Shown here: positions 1 to 12,800 of the stretch, in pieces
How positions within the stretch are numbered: the first letter of the stretch is position 1
Layout: each line of letters begins with the position of its first letter
NCBI GenBank assembly: GCA_020698575.1
Contig: CM036245.1
Location: 2,815,609 to 2,879,608 of the forward strand
Source of the DNA: Bostrychus sinensis
Lineage: Eukaryota > Chordata > Actinopteri > Gobiiformes > Eleotridae
Reading direction: 5' to 3'
Length of the DNA stretch: 64,000 nt
Notes under the pieces: model-generated
What the model was told of the DNA's origin: nothing
Seen by the model: the letters and a program-made list of their open reading frames with translations, nothing else
Databases searched by the model: none
Translations under genes and position numbers: made by a program

Positions 1-3000
1 TACTGTTATTGTTACCACTACTACACTGTTACTGTTACCACTACTACACTGATACTGTTACTATTACCACTACTGCACTGTTACTGTTACCACTACTACA
101 CTGTTACTGTTACCACTACTACACTGTTACTGTTACCACTACTACACTGTTACTGTTACTGTTACCACTGCTACACTGTTACTGTTACTTTTACTACTAC
201 TACACTGTTACTGTTACCACTACTACACTGATACTGTTACTGTTACCACTACTACAATGTTACTGTTACCACTACTACACTGATACTGTTACTGTTACCA
301 CTACTACACTGTTACTGTTACTGTTACCACTACTACACTGATACTGTTACTGTTACTACTACTGCACTGTTACTGCTACTTTTACTACTACTACACTGTT
401 ACTGTTACCACTACTACACTGATACTGTTACTGTTACCACTACTACAATGTTACTGTTACTGTTACCACTACTACACTGATACTGTTACTGTTACCACTA
501 CTACACTGTTACTGTTACTGTCACCACTACTACACTGATACTGTTACTGTTACTACTACTGCACTGTTACTGCTACTGTTACCACTACTACACTGTTACT
601 GTTACTGTTACCACTACTACACTGTTACTGTTACTGTTACTACTACTACACTGTTACTGTTACCACTACTACACTGATACTGTTACTGTTACCACTACTA
701 CACTGTTACTGTTACTGTTACCACTACTACACTGTTACTGTTACCACTACTACACTGTTACTGTTACTGTTACCACTACTACACTTTTACTGTTACTGTT
801 ACTGTTACCACTACTACACTGATACTGTTACTGTTACTGTTACCACTACTACACTGATACTGTTACTGTTACCACTACTACACTGATACTGTTACTGTTA
901 CCACTACTACACTGTTAATGTTACTGTTACCACTACTACACTGATACTGTTACTGTTACCACTACTACACTGTTACTGTTACTGTTACCACTACTACACT
1001 GATACTGTTACTGTTACTACTACTGCACTGTTACTGCTACTGTTACCACTACTACACTGTTACTGTTACTGTTACCACTACTACACTGTTACTGTTACTG
1101 TTACTGTTACTACTACTACACTGATACTGTTACTGTTACCACTACTACACTGATACTGTGACTGTTACCACTACTACACTTTTACTGTTACTGTTACTGT
1201 TACCACTACTACACTGATACTGCTACTGTTACTGTTACCACTACTACACTGATACTGTTACTGTTACCACTACTACACTGATACTGTTACTGTTACCACT
1301 ACTACACTGTTACTGTTACTGTTACCACTACTACACTGTTACTGTTACTGTTACTACTACTACACTGTTACTGCTACTGTTACCACTACTACACATTTAC
1401 TGTTACTGTTACCACTACTACACTGTTACTGTTACTACTACTACACTGTTACTGCTACTGTTACCACTACTACACTGTTACTGATACTGTTACCACTACT
1501 ACACTGATACTGTTACTGTTACCACTACTACACTGTTACTGTTACTACTACTACACTGTTACTGTTACTGTTACCACTACTACACTGTTACTGTTACTGT
1601 TACCACTACTACACTGTTACTGTTACCACTACTACACTGTTACTGTTACTACTACTACACTGTTACTGTTACTGTTACCACTACTACACTGTTACTGTTA
1701 CTGTTACCACTACTACACTGTTACTGTTACCACTACTACACTGTTACTGTTACTGTTACCACTACTACACTGTTACTGTTACTGTTACCACTACTACACT
1801 GTTACTGTTACTACTACTACACTGTTACTGTTACTGTTACTACTACTACACTGTTACTGCTAGTGTTACCACTACTACACTGTTACTGATACTGTTACCA
1901 CTACTACACTGATACTGTTACTACTACTACACTGATACTGTTACTGTTACTACTACTACACTGTTACTGCTACTGTTACCACTACTACACTGTTACTGTT
2001 ACTGTTACCACTACTACACTGTTACTGTTACCACTACTACACTGTTACTGTTACTGTTACTACTACTACACTGATACTGTTACCACTACTACACTGATAC
2101 TGTTACTGTTACCACTACTACACTGTTACTGCTACTGTTACCACTACTACACTGTTACTGTTACTGTTACCACTACTACACTGTTACTGATACTGTTACC
2201 ACTACTACACTGATATTGTTACTGTTACTACTACTACACTGTTACTGCTACTGTTATCACTACTACACTGTTACTGATACTGTTACCACTACTACACTGA
2301 TACTGTTACTGTTACTACTACTACACTGTTACTGCTACTGTTACCACTACTACGCTGTTACTGCTACTGTTACCACTACTACACTGTTACTGTTACTGTT
2401 ACCACTACTACACTGTTACTGTTACTGTTACCACTACTACACTGTTACTGTTACCACTACTACACTGTTACTGTTACTGTTACCACTACTACACTGTTAC
2501 TGTTACTACTACTACACTGTTACTCTTACTGTTACTACTACTACACTGTTACTGTTACTGTTACTACTACTACACTGTTACTGCTACTGTTACCACTACT
2601 ACACTGTTACTGATACTGTTACCACTACTACACTGATACTGTTACTGTTTCTGCTACTACACTGATACTGTTACTGTTACTACTACTACACTGTTACTGT
2701 TACTACTACTACACTGTTACTGTTACTACTACTACACTGATACTGTTACTGTTACCACTACTACACTGATACTGTTACTGTTACTGCTACTACACTGATA
2801 CTGTTACTGTTACTACTACTACACTGTTACTGTTACTACTACTACACTGATACTGTTACTGTTACCACTACTACACTGTTACTGCTACTGTTACCACTAC
2901 TATAGTGTTACTGTTACTGTTACCACTACTACACTGTTACTGTTACCACTACTACACTGTTACTTTTACTGTTACTACTACTACACTGATACTGTTACTG

Positions 3001-6000
3001 TTACCACTACTACACTGATACTGTTACTGTTACCACTACTACACTGTTACTGCTACTGTTACCACTACTACACTGTTACTGTTACTGTTACCACTACTAC
3101 ACTGTTACTGCTACTGTTACCACTACTACACTGATACTGTTACTGTTACTACTACTACACTGTTACTGCTACTGTTACTACTACTACACTGTTACTGCTA
3201 CTGTTACCACTACTACACTGTTACTGATACTGTTACCACTACTACACTGATACTGTTACTGTTACTACTACTACACTGTTACTGCTACTGTTACCACTAC
3301 TACACTGTTACTGCTACTGTTATCACTACTACACTGTTACTGATACTGTTACCACTACTACACTGATACTGTTACTGTTACTACTACTACACTGTTACTG
3401 CTACTGTTACCACTACTACACTGTTACTGATACTGTTACCACTACTACACTGATACTGTTACTGTTACTACTACTACACTGTTACTGATACTGTTACCAC
3501 TACTACACTGATACTGTTACTGTTACTACTACTACACTGTTACTGCTACTGTTACCACTACTACACTGTTACTGCTACTGTTACCACTACTACACTGTTA
3601 CTGTTACTGTTACCACTACTACACTGTTACTGTTACAGTTACCACTACTACACTGATACTGTTACTGTTACTACTACTACACTGTTACTGCTACTGTTAC
3701 CACTACTACACTGTTACTGCTACTGTTACCACTACTACACTGTTACTGCTACTGTTACCACTACTACACTGTTACTGTTACTGTTACCACTACTACACTG
3801 TTACTGCTACTGTTACCACTACTACACTATTACTGTTACCACTACTACACTGTTACTGTTACTGTTACAACTACTACACTGTTACTGATACTGTTACCAC
3901 TACTACACTGTTACTGTTACCACTACTACACTGTTACTCTTACTGTTACTACTACTACACTGTTACTGCTACTGTTACCACTACTACACTGTTACTTTTA
4001 CTGTTACCACTACTACACTGTTACTGTTACCACTACTACACTGTTACTGATACTGTTACCACTACTACACTGATACTGTTACTGTTACCACTACTACACT
4101 GTTACTGTTACTACTACTACACTGTTACTGATACTGTTACCACTACTACACTGATACTGTTACTGTTACTACTACTACACTGTTACTGCTACTGTTACCA
4201 CTACTACACTGTTACTGATACTGTTACCACTACTACACTGATACTGTTACTGTTACTACTACTACACTGTTACTGCTACTGTTACCACTACTACACTGTT
4301 ACTGATACTGTTACCACTACTACACTGATACTGTTACTGTTACTACTACTACACTGTTACTGCTACTGTTACCACTACTACACTGTTACTGTTACTGTTA
4401 CCACTACTACACTGATACTGTTACTGTTACTACTACTACACTGATACTGTTACTGTTACTACTACTACACTGTTACTGCTACTGTTACCACTACTACACT
4501 GTTACTGCTACTGTTACCACTACTACACTGTTATTGTTACTGTTACCACTACTACACTGTTACTACTACTACACTGTTACTGATACTGTTACCACTACTA
4601 CACTGATACTGTTACTGTTACTACTACTACACTGTTACTGCTACTGTTACCACTACTACACTGATACTGTTACTGTTACTACTACTACACTGTTACTGCT
4701 ACTGTTACCACTACTACACTGTTACTGTTACCACTACTACACTGTTACTGATACTGTTACCACTACTACACTGATACTGTTACTGTTACTACTACTACAC
4801 TGTTACTGCTACTGTTACCACTACTACACTGTTACTGATACTGTTACCACTACTACACTGATACTGTTACTGTTACTACTACTACACTGTTACTGCTACT
4901 GTTACCACTACTACACTGTTACTGTTACTGTTACCACTACTACACTGTTACTGATACTGTTACCACTACTACACTGTTACTGTTACCACTACTACACTGT
5001 TACTCTTACTGTTACTACTACTACACTGTTACTGCTACTGTTACCACTACTACACTGATACTGTTATTGTTACCACTACTACACTGTTACTGCTACTGTT
5101 ACCACTACTACACTGTTACTGTTACCACTACTACACTGTTACTGTTACTGTTACTGTTACCACTACTACACTGTTACTGCTACTGTTACCACTACTACAC
5201 TGATACTGTTACCACTACTACACTGTTACTCTTACTGTTACTACTACTACACTGTTACTGCCACTGTTACCACTACTACACTTTTACTGTTACTGTTACC
5301 ACTACTACACTGTTACTGTTACCACTACTACACTGTTACTGTTACCACTACTACACTGTTACTGATACTGTTACCACTACTACACTGTTACTGTTACCAC
5401 TACTACACTGTTACTGTTACCACTACTACACTGTTACTGTTACCACTACTACACTGTTACTGATACTGTTACCACTACTACACTGATACTGTTACTGTTA
5501 CTACTACTACACTGTTACTGCTACTGTTACCACTACTACACTGTTACTGATACTGTTACCACTACTACACTGATACTGTTACTGTTACTACTACTACACT
5601 GTTACTGCTACTGTTACCACTACTACACTGTTACTGTTACTGTTACCACTACTACACTGTTACTGTTACTGTTACCACTACTACACTGTTACTGATACTG
5701 TTACCACTACTACACTGTTACTGTTACCACTACTACACTGTTACTCTTACTGTTACTACTACTACACTGTTACTGCTACTGTTACCACTACTACACTGAT
5801 ACTGTTACTGTTACCACTACTACACTGTTACTGCTACTGTTACCACTACTACACTGTTACTGTTACCACTACTACACTGTTACTGTTACTGTTACTGTTA
5901 CCACTACTACACTGTTACTGCTACTGTTACCACTACTACACTGATACTGTTACCACTACTACACTGTTACTCTTACTGTTACTACTACTACACTGTTACT

Positions 6001-7752
6001 GCCACTGTTACCACTACTACACTTTTACTGTTACTGTTACCACTACTACACTGTTACTGTTACCACTACTACACTGTTACTGTTACCACTACTACACTGT
6101 TACTGATACTGTTACCACTACTACACTGTTACTGTTACCACTACTACACTGTTACTCTTACTGTTACTACTACTACACTGTTACTGCTACTGTTACCACT
6201 ACTACACTGATACTGTTACTGTTACCACTACTACACTGTTACTGCTACTGTTACCACTACTACACTGTTACTGTTACCACTACTACACTGTTACTGTTAC
6301 TGTTACTGTTACCACTACTACACTGTTACTGCTACTGTTACCACTACTACACTGTTACTGTTACCACTACTACACTGTTACTCTTACTGTTACTACTACT
6401 ACACTGTTACTGCTACTGTTACCACTACTACACTGATACTGTTACTGTTACCACTACTACACTGTTACTGCTACTGTTACCACTACTACACTGTTACTGT
6501 TACCACTACTACACTGTTACTGTTACTGTTACTGTTACCACTACTACACTGTTACTGCTACTGTTACCACTACTACACTGTTACTGTTACCACTACTACA
6601 CTGTTACTGTTACTGTTACTGTTACCACTACTACACTGTTACTGTTACTGTTACCACTACTACACTGTTACTCTTACTGTTACTACTACTACACTGTTAC
6701 TGCTACTGTTACCACTACTACACTGATACTGTTACCACTACTACACTGTTACTCTTACTGTTACCACTACTACACTGTTACTGTTACCACTACTACACTG
6801 TTACTGTTACCACTACTACACTGTTACTGTTACCACTACTACACTGTTACTGATACTGTTACCACTACTACACTGTTACTGTTACCACTACTACACTGTT
6901 ACTGTTACCACTACTACACTGTTACTGTTACCACTACTACACTGTTACTGTTACCACTACTACACTGTTACTGATACTGTTACCACTACTACACTGTTAC
7001 TTTTACTGTTACCACTACTACACTGTTACTGCTACTGTTACCACTACTACACTGTTACTGTTACTGTTACCACTACTACACTGTTACTGTTACTGTTACC
7101 ACTACTACACTGTTACTTTTACTGTTACCACTACTACACTGTTACTGCTACTGTTACCACTACTACACTGTTACTGTTACTGTTACCACTACTACACTGA
7201 TACTGTTACCACTACTACACTGATACTGTTACCACTACTACACTGATACTGTTACTGTTACCACTACTACACTGTTACTCTTACTGTTACTACTACTACA
7301 CTGTTACTGCTACTGTTACCACTACTACACTTTTACTGTTACTGTTACCACTACTACACTGTTACTGTTACCACTACTACACTGTTACTCTTACTGTTAC
7401 TACTACTACACTGTTACTGATACTGTTACCACTACTACACTGTTACTTTTACTGTTACCACTACTACACTGTTACTGATACTGTTACCACTACTACACTG
7501 ATACTGTTACTGTTACTACTACTACACTGTTACTGCTACTGTTACCACTACTACACTGTTACTGTTACCACTACTACACTGTTACTGCTACTGTTACCAC
7601 TACTACACTGTTACTTTTACTGTTACCACTACTACACTGATACTGTTACCACTACTACACTGATACTGTTACTGTTACCACTACTACACTGATACTGTTA
7701 CCACTACTACACTGATACTGTTACTGTTACTACTACTACACTGATACTGTTA
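1..7752. repeat. Satellite-like tandem array, variable unit of 17+6n bp
   Basis: The array is continuous from the left edge of the window and stops abruptly near 7752, so its true left end lies outside. Each unit has a constant block CCACTACTACACTG followed by one to three or more copies of a TTACTG-type hexamer, giving unit lengths of 17, 23 or 29 bp. Common variants are CCACTA to CTACTA, TTACTG to ATACTG, and TTACTC. At an average near 22 bp this is about 350 units. Longer runs of variants recur, for example around 4990-5260 and 5730-6010, which suggests higher-order repeats. Open reading frames inside it are repeat artefacts that cycle through Leu, Tyr/Cys/His and Thr/Val blocks because the unit is not a multiple of three. 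Confidence 0.97.
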
Positions 7753-8192
7753 CTAAACTTATGCACAGTATTTCTTACCACTCATTCAAGTATTTTAACA
7801 ACAAACACAACAACAGTGTAATCGTTTATTATTTAAAATAAACTGGGCCAAGTTACCACCTCAGATACAAACATAGGACATGACTGAAGTTTACAGTTCA
7901 CATTAAACTTTGTAGCTTTAAGTTTTAGTTTTAGACTGACAGCTACACTTCATAAAACATACTGACAATATTTATTCACATTTCTCAATTTTATATGTTT
8001 TTTTTTTTAGCTGTTTCTCTGTGTAACTTGACAAAGGCCTATACAAACTTTCCTAACTTTAACAATAAAATGAAAATTAATGAAAATAAACTGAAAAACT
8101 TCTTACAAATTTAATTTTATTCAAGTCAAACACAGATGCAGTTATCCTGCCAAATTAAAATAATATAAAGAACATTTCCATTCACTCGCTCA
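7753..8192. other. AT-rich spacer, 3' flank of the left-hand minus-strand gene
   Basis: No coding sequence is visible. On the minus strand it contains two candidate poly(A) signals, read as TTTATT on the plus strand at 7825-7830 and 7971-7976. They lie 220-370 bp beyond the stop codon at 8193 and could end the left-hand gene. The segment separates that gene from the satellite array. Confidence 0.5.
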
Positions 8193-9850
8193 TTATTTTG
8201 TCTTTACCCTGTAGACCAAGTCCACTATTTTCTGTATGGCCCGAGTATTTCTGTCACACTTCAGTAATCCATTTCTGCTTCGGTGGAAGAGAACTTCAGT
8301 CTGAAACTTCACATTCTCATATCTGCTGCTCCACTGGGTTTCTTCTGTTTGATGGTTCTCTTCTCTTGTGTGAAACATCAGCACCAGAGCCACAGGCTTC
8401 TCCCTCGCTGCCTCTGGAAATAAAGTTTAAACAGGTAGGTTTATTTTCACCACAAGATGGCAGTAATGACCAGGATTCATATTTACAGAGTCTATAAAGT
8501 GTTACCTGGAATCCTCAGCATTACTGCCTCCACGTCTGATCCAACACGAGAAACTACCACACAGAAGATCAGGACCAGGTCACAGTCTGCTGAGTCTGCA
8601 CGGATCAGATTCACTTTATCCTTCAACTTCTGAAGGATTTGTTCATGAGCTCCAAATGTTTCTGATGAAACAATAACGTGGACTTTCACTGAAGGCTTCC
8701 CACTGCTGACCAAACCCGACACATCTGAAAGATAACAATAAAATATAACTTAGAACAGTTGTTTTAATCTGTTCTCAAACTCTATATCTTCAACATGAAA
8801 ATTAAATGTTAGAAATAAATTAATATAAAGACTAAGAACAGAAAAACCTTTTTACAGAATCACTGATGCCAACCATATTTGGCTCCATATCCTTCTAACA
8901 TGTCTGATTTAAGACACATATGAAATGAATTTTGATAATTCCAGATGTGCTTATGTCAGAAAGTGTAGTTCAATAACGTCTCTCTGTTTACATGGCCATA
9001 TTTGTTTTAATTTGTGTTTCTATCATATTTATTATTATTGCTGTTTTAAATCCTTTTACTTTGTGTGCAGTTTTATATTTGCCTGGATTTTACTGTGATT
9101 ACTACGCTCTGTACTCAGTGGGAGAACATAGGACCTACAGTCAAACTCCTGACTCTTGTTATAGGCCATTGCTCTGAGAAATCAAAATCTAAAAGTGCAC
9201 CTGAACGCAGCTGAGGAGGAGATCTCGCAGGAGATGAAAACCAGGAGGGCATCAGACTCTTGACGGCTGTGGAGGAAGCAGAGGGACAGCAGTAAAGACG
9301 TTGAATGGACAGGGATCAGGATGCACAGGAAAAGTGACGTGCACCAAAAGCTAAGAGTGCGTTCTCCTCGCCCCACAGCTCTACAGCGGTGAGCGGAGAC
9401 TAAGATGAATGGGTTCAATGGGATTCAGCAGAATCACCGAGAGGGACGGACCCATGCTTGACATCAGTGAAAGGGACGTCCAGACTGATTATTATTAAGT
9501 GGACTGTGTGTTTTTGTGTGGGTCTCCTCTCTTGAGTGCGTTCTCCTCGCCCCACAGCTGACTGCAGCGAGTGAGTGGAGCAGAAGCTGGGACGCAGGTG
9601 AAGTGGAGCTCATCAGATCCACAACCTGAGGAACCAACCCAGGCTTTCACCACCAAAGTGTCTTTGTCAGGGCATTGTTTGCAGAACTGTTCTAACTTTA
9701 GTGCTCAGAACAGTTCTGTTATACATGTGAGTAGATGTAATGTTTTGATTTTATTCTGTTGTAAATATTTTGGTGAGGTGATGGTGAAATGGTCACATGA
9801 TGTGGGACATGTGACCTCAACAGAGCAACAGCCGGGGCTCATTCACATTT
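8160..9850. repeat. Direct duplication, left copy
   Basis: This segment is a near-identical direct repeat of about 12680-14180. It covers exons A1/B1, their flanks and about 1.1 kb upstream of A1. The copies diverge just after GGGGCTCATTCAC (near 9846 and 14180). This copy carries an extra internal stretch near 9345-9560, where GCGTTCTCCTCGCCCCACAG occurs twice against once in the right copy. Confidence 0.9.
8193..8724 (-). CDS. Second-copy exons A1 and B1 of the uncharacterised gene (or a 3' duplicate fragment)
   Basis: Exon A1 is 8724-8506 and exon B1 is 8413-8193. The acceptor (CTTTCAG) and donor of A1 and the acceptor of B1 are intact. Both reading frames are open and differ from copy 2 by scattered substitutions only. 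No copy of the upstream exons at 15.0-16.5 kb was found between 8.7 and 10.0 kb. The pair therefore has no start codon of its own and is either joined to copy 2 by splicing or is a dead 3' duplicate. The open frames and intact splice sites favour use. The last bases before the stop differ from copy 2 by a 2-bp length change that alters the final residues. Confidence 0.55.
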
Positions 9851-12800
9851 TTTTCCTTTGTCTTCAAATAGGCCTAATACATCGTACTGTATAAATAAAC
9901 TTGAATTGAAAAACATTTTAGAAACATTTTGGAAAAATTTATTCTTTTGCCAGGAAACAACAGAGGCAGTCATCATTGCCAACTTGGACACTGATACAGT
10001 ATGAAGCAGAGGTGGGACCAAGTCACTGTTTTGCAAGTCACAAGTAAGTCTCAAGTCTTTGGCCTCAAGTCCGAGTCAAAGTCCAAGTCAATGCCTCACA
10101 AGTCCAAGTCGAGTCACAAGTCCTACACTTTCTGTTTCGAGTCCTTTCAAGTCTTTTTAACCCTTAGGACTCCAAATGTTTGTCATGTTTTATATTGTTG
10201 AATTTACTCTCATGTCCCACCTTAGAAAAACAAATATATGATAAACAGATGGTAAATTGTTTGCTGTACTATTTACATTTATTATTTTTATTTGAATTTA
10301 TTATTTAGTTATTTACAATTTATTGTAACGCCCTAAGACTAGAAGAGGCCTACACAGAAAACAGGTTTCTGAATACTTTAAAAGTAAAGCCAAGTTCTTT
10401 AGTATCAGTGATGTACAATAAAGCTAAAGACCTCACCAGTGCATTGTACACACAACACAATGTAACTCAGAGTCAATCACACTTCTGTGAAATCAAACTG
10501 TGTCCACTTAGGAAGCAACACTGACATCAGTTTCACTGCTGTTGTGCAAATGGAAGACAACAGCTGGAAATTATAGGCAATTAGCAAGAGAGGTCATACA
10601 GGCACGAGAAGGCCACACACACTACTGAGCTTCATTTTGACTTGTTTTAAGGAAATTACATCAAAGTTGGATCAGCCTGTAGTGGGTTTTTCCACTTTAA
10701 TTTATTTTTTTGAGCAGTGTATATTCTCTGTGCCAGTAAACTGTACTCTTCTGGCCTTGCCAGATGTTCACAGGCTTCAAATAAAAGTCATTCTCTCACA
10801 TTTGAAGATTTACAAAGTGAATACTGCTCACTACACAGTTTACTGAACAGCGACACCTGTGGGCAAAAGGGGTACTGCAGGTTCATGATGTATGATCAGA
10901 GCCATGAGCTCCAGCTCCAACACAGAGACAACACTGCAGAAAACTCCAGCTGTGTTCATGTTTCACTGTTTACTGTCTGAGCTCACCTGCACAGGTAAAG
11001 ATCTCCTCTGTGTAATCACAGAAAGCTGAGTGTGCGTCACGTGATCCACGGAGGCTAAGTCTCTCTCAGACTCCACAGATTCACCTTTAGACCTCGACTG
11101 CAAATCATTATTTATTACTTTTAGATTTTTTTTATTTGTTGATTTTGTTTTAGTTTTTATTAAGTGTAATCTGCACCTGAACGCCTCATGTCTGCACCTG
11201 AACGCCTCATGTCTGCACCTGAACGCCTCATGTCTGCACCTGAACGCCTCATGTCTGCACCTGAACGCCTCATGTCTGCACCTGAACGCCTCATGTCTGC
11301 ACCTGAACGCCTCATGTCTGCACCTGAACGCCTCATGTCTGCACCTGAACGCCTCATGTCTGCACCTGAACGCCTCATGTCTACACCTGAACGCCTCATG
11401 TCTGCACCTGAACGCCTCATGTCTGCACCTGAACGCCTCATGTCTGCACCTGAACGCCTCATGTCTGCACCTGAACGCCTCATGTCTGCACCTGAACGCC
11501 TCATGTCTGCACCTGAACGCCTCATGTCTGCACCTGAACGCCTCATGTCTGCACCTGAACGCCTCATGTCTGCACCTGAACGCCTCATGTCTGCACCTGA
11601 ACGCCTCATGTCTACACCTGAACGCCTCATGTCTGCACCTGAACGCCTCATGTCTGCACCTGAACGCCTCATGTCTGCACCTGAACGCCTCATGTCTGCA
11701 CCTGAACGCCTCAGGTCTACACCTGAACGCCTCATGTCTGCACCTGAACGCCTCATGTCTGCACCTGAACGCCTCATGTCTGCACCTGAACGCCTCATGT
11801 CTGCACCTGAACGCCTCATGTCTGCACCTGAACGCCTCATGTCTGCACCTGAACGCCTCATGTCTGCACCTGAACGCCTCATGTCTGCACCTGAACGCCT
11901 CATGTCTGCACCTGAACGCCTCATGTCTGCACCTGAACGCCTCAGGTCTGCACCTGAACGCCTCACGTCTGCACCTGAACGCCTCATGTCTGTGTCTGGG
12001 GTGAGCTGCTCTCAGCTGTGAGGAGAGGGAGGGTCACAGAGGCAGCAGCTCCGTCCGCGTCCCTCTGACATTAAAACTAAGTTCTGGTGAATAAATAACT
12101 CTTTTATGATTGTGTTTGGAGTAAAACATCGGAGGAACTGTGTGAAAAGTCCGTGAGTTCTCGATGATAGAGCGTCAGACGCGCGTGTATTTGAGATCAT
12201 TAATGGTTGTAAAACTTTAACGCTCCGTATCTCTGTGATTTCTGAGTTATCAACACGAAACAAAGACTGACACAAAGCTTAAAATCTCCTCTGCTGTTAT
12301 GTGAAAATGTCATGTGCTGCTACAGCTCAGTATACTTTGAAATGTGCATCAGAAAACACGCACAGGTAACATGCACGGGGAAGAAAGCGCCCATTACTGC
12401 AGGAGGAGTTTAATTAGGCTAATATTTTCTCGCACACTTAAAAAAATCATACTTTTATTTCTTTGAGAAGCATCAAGTCTTCTCAAGTCACAGGGCTCAA
12501 GTCCGAGTCAAGTCCCAAGTCACTGATGTTCAAGTCCAAGTCAAGTCTCAAGTCTTAGTCCATTTCATCAAGTCGAGTCTAAAGTCATCACATTAGTGAC
12601 TCGAGTCCGACTCGAGTCCAAGTCATGACTTTCAAGTCCACACCTCTGGTATGAAGATTCAACAGTTATATAATAAGGAGCATTTTCATTAGCTCATTAT
12701 TCTGTCTTTACCTTGTAGTTGGTGCACTAGTTTCTGTATGGCCTGGTTATTTCTGTCACACTTCAGTAATCCATTTCTGCTTCGGTGGAAGAGAACTTCA

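Noticed and set aside
9..5486. Long Leu/Tyr/Thr-rich open frames in the left array
   Set aside because: They are translations of the satellite unit. The residue pattern cycles with the repeat, and there are no splice or promoter signals.
11160..12021. About 275-residue open frames on both strands (MSAPERL and MRRSGAD repeats)
   Set aside because: A 21-bp repeat without stops stays open in both directions. It lies inside a hAT element with no coding context.
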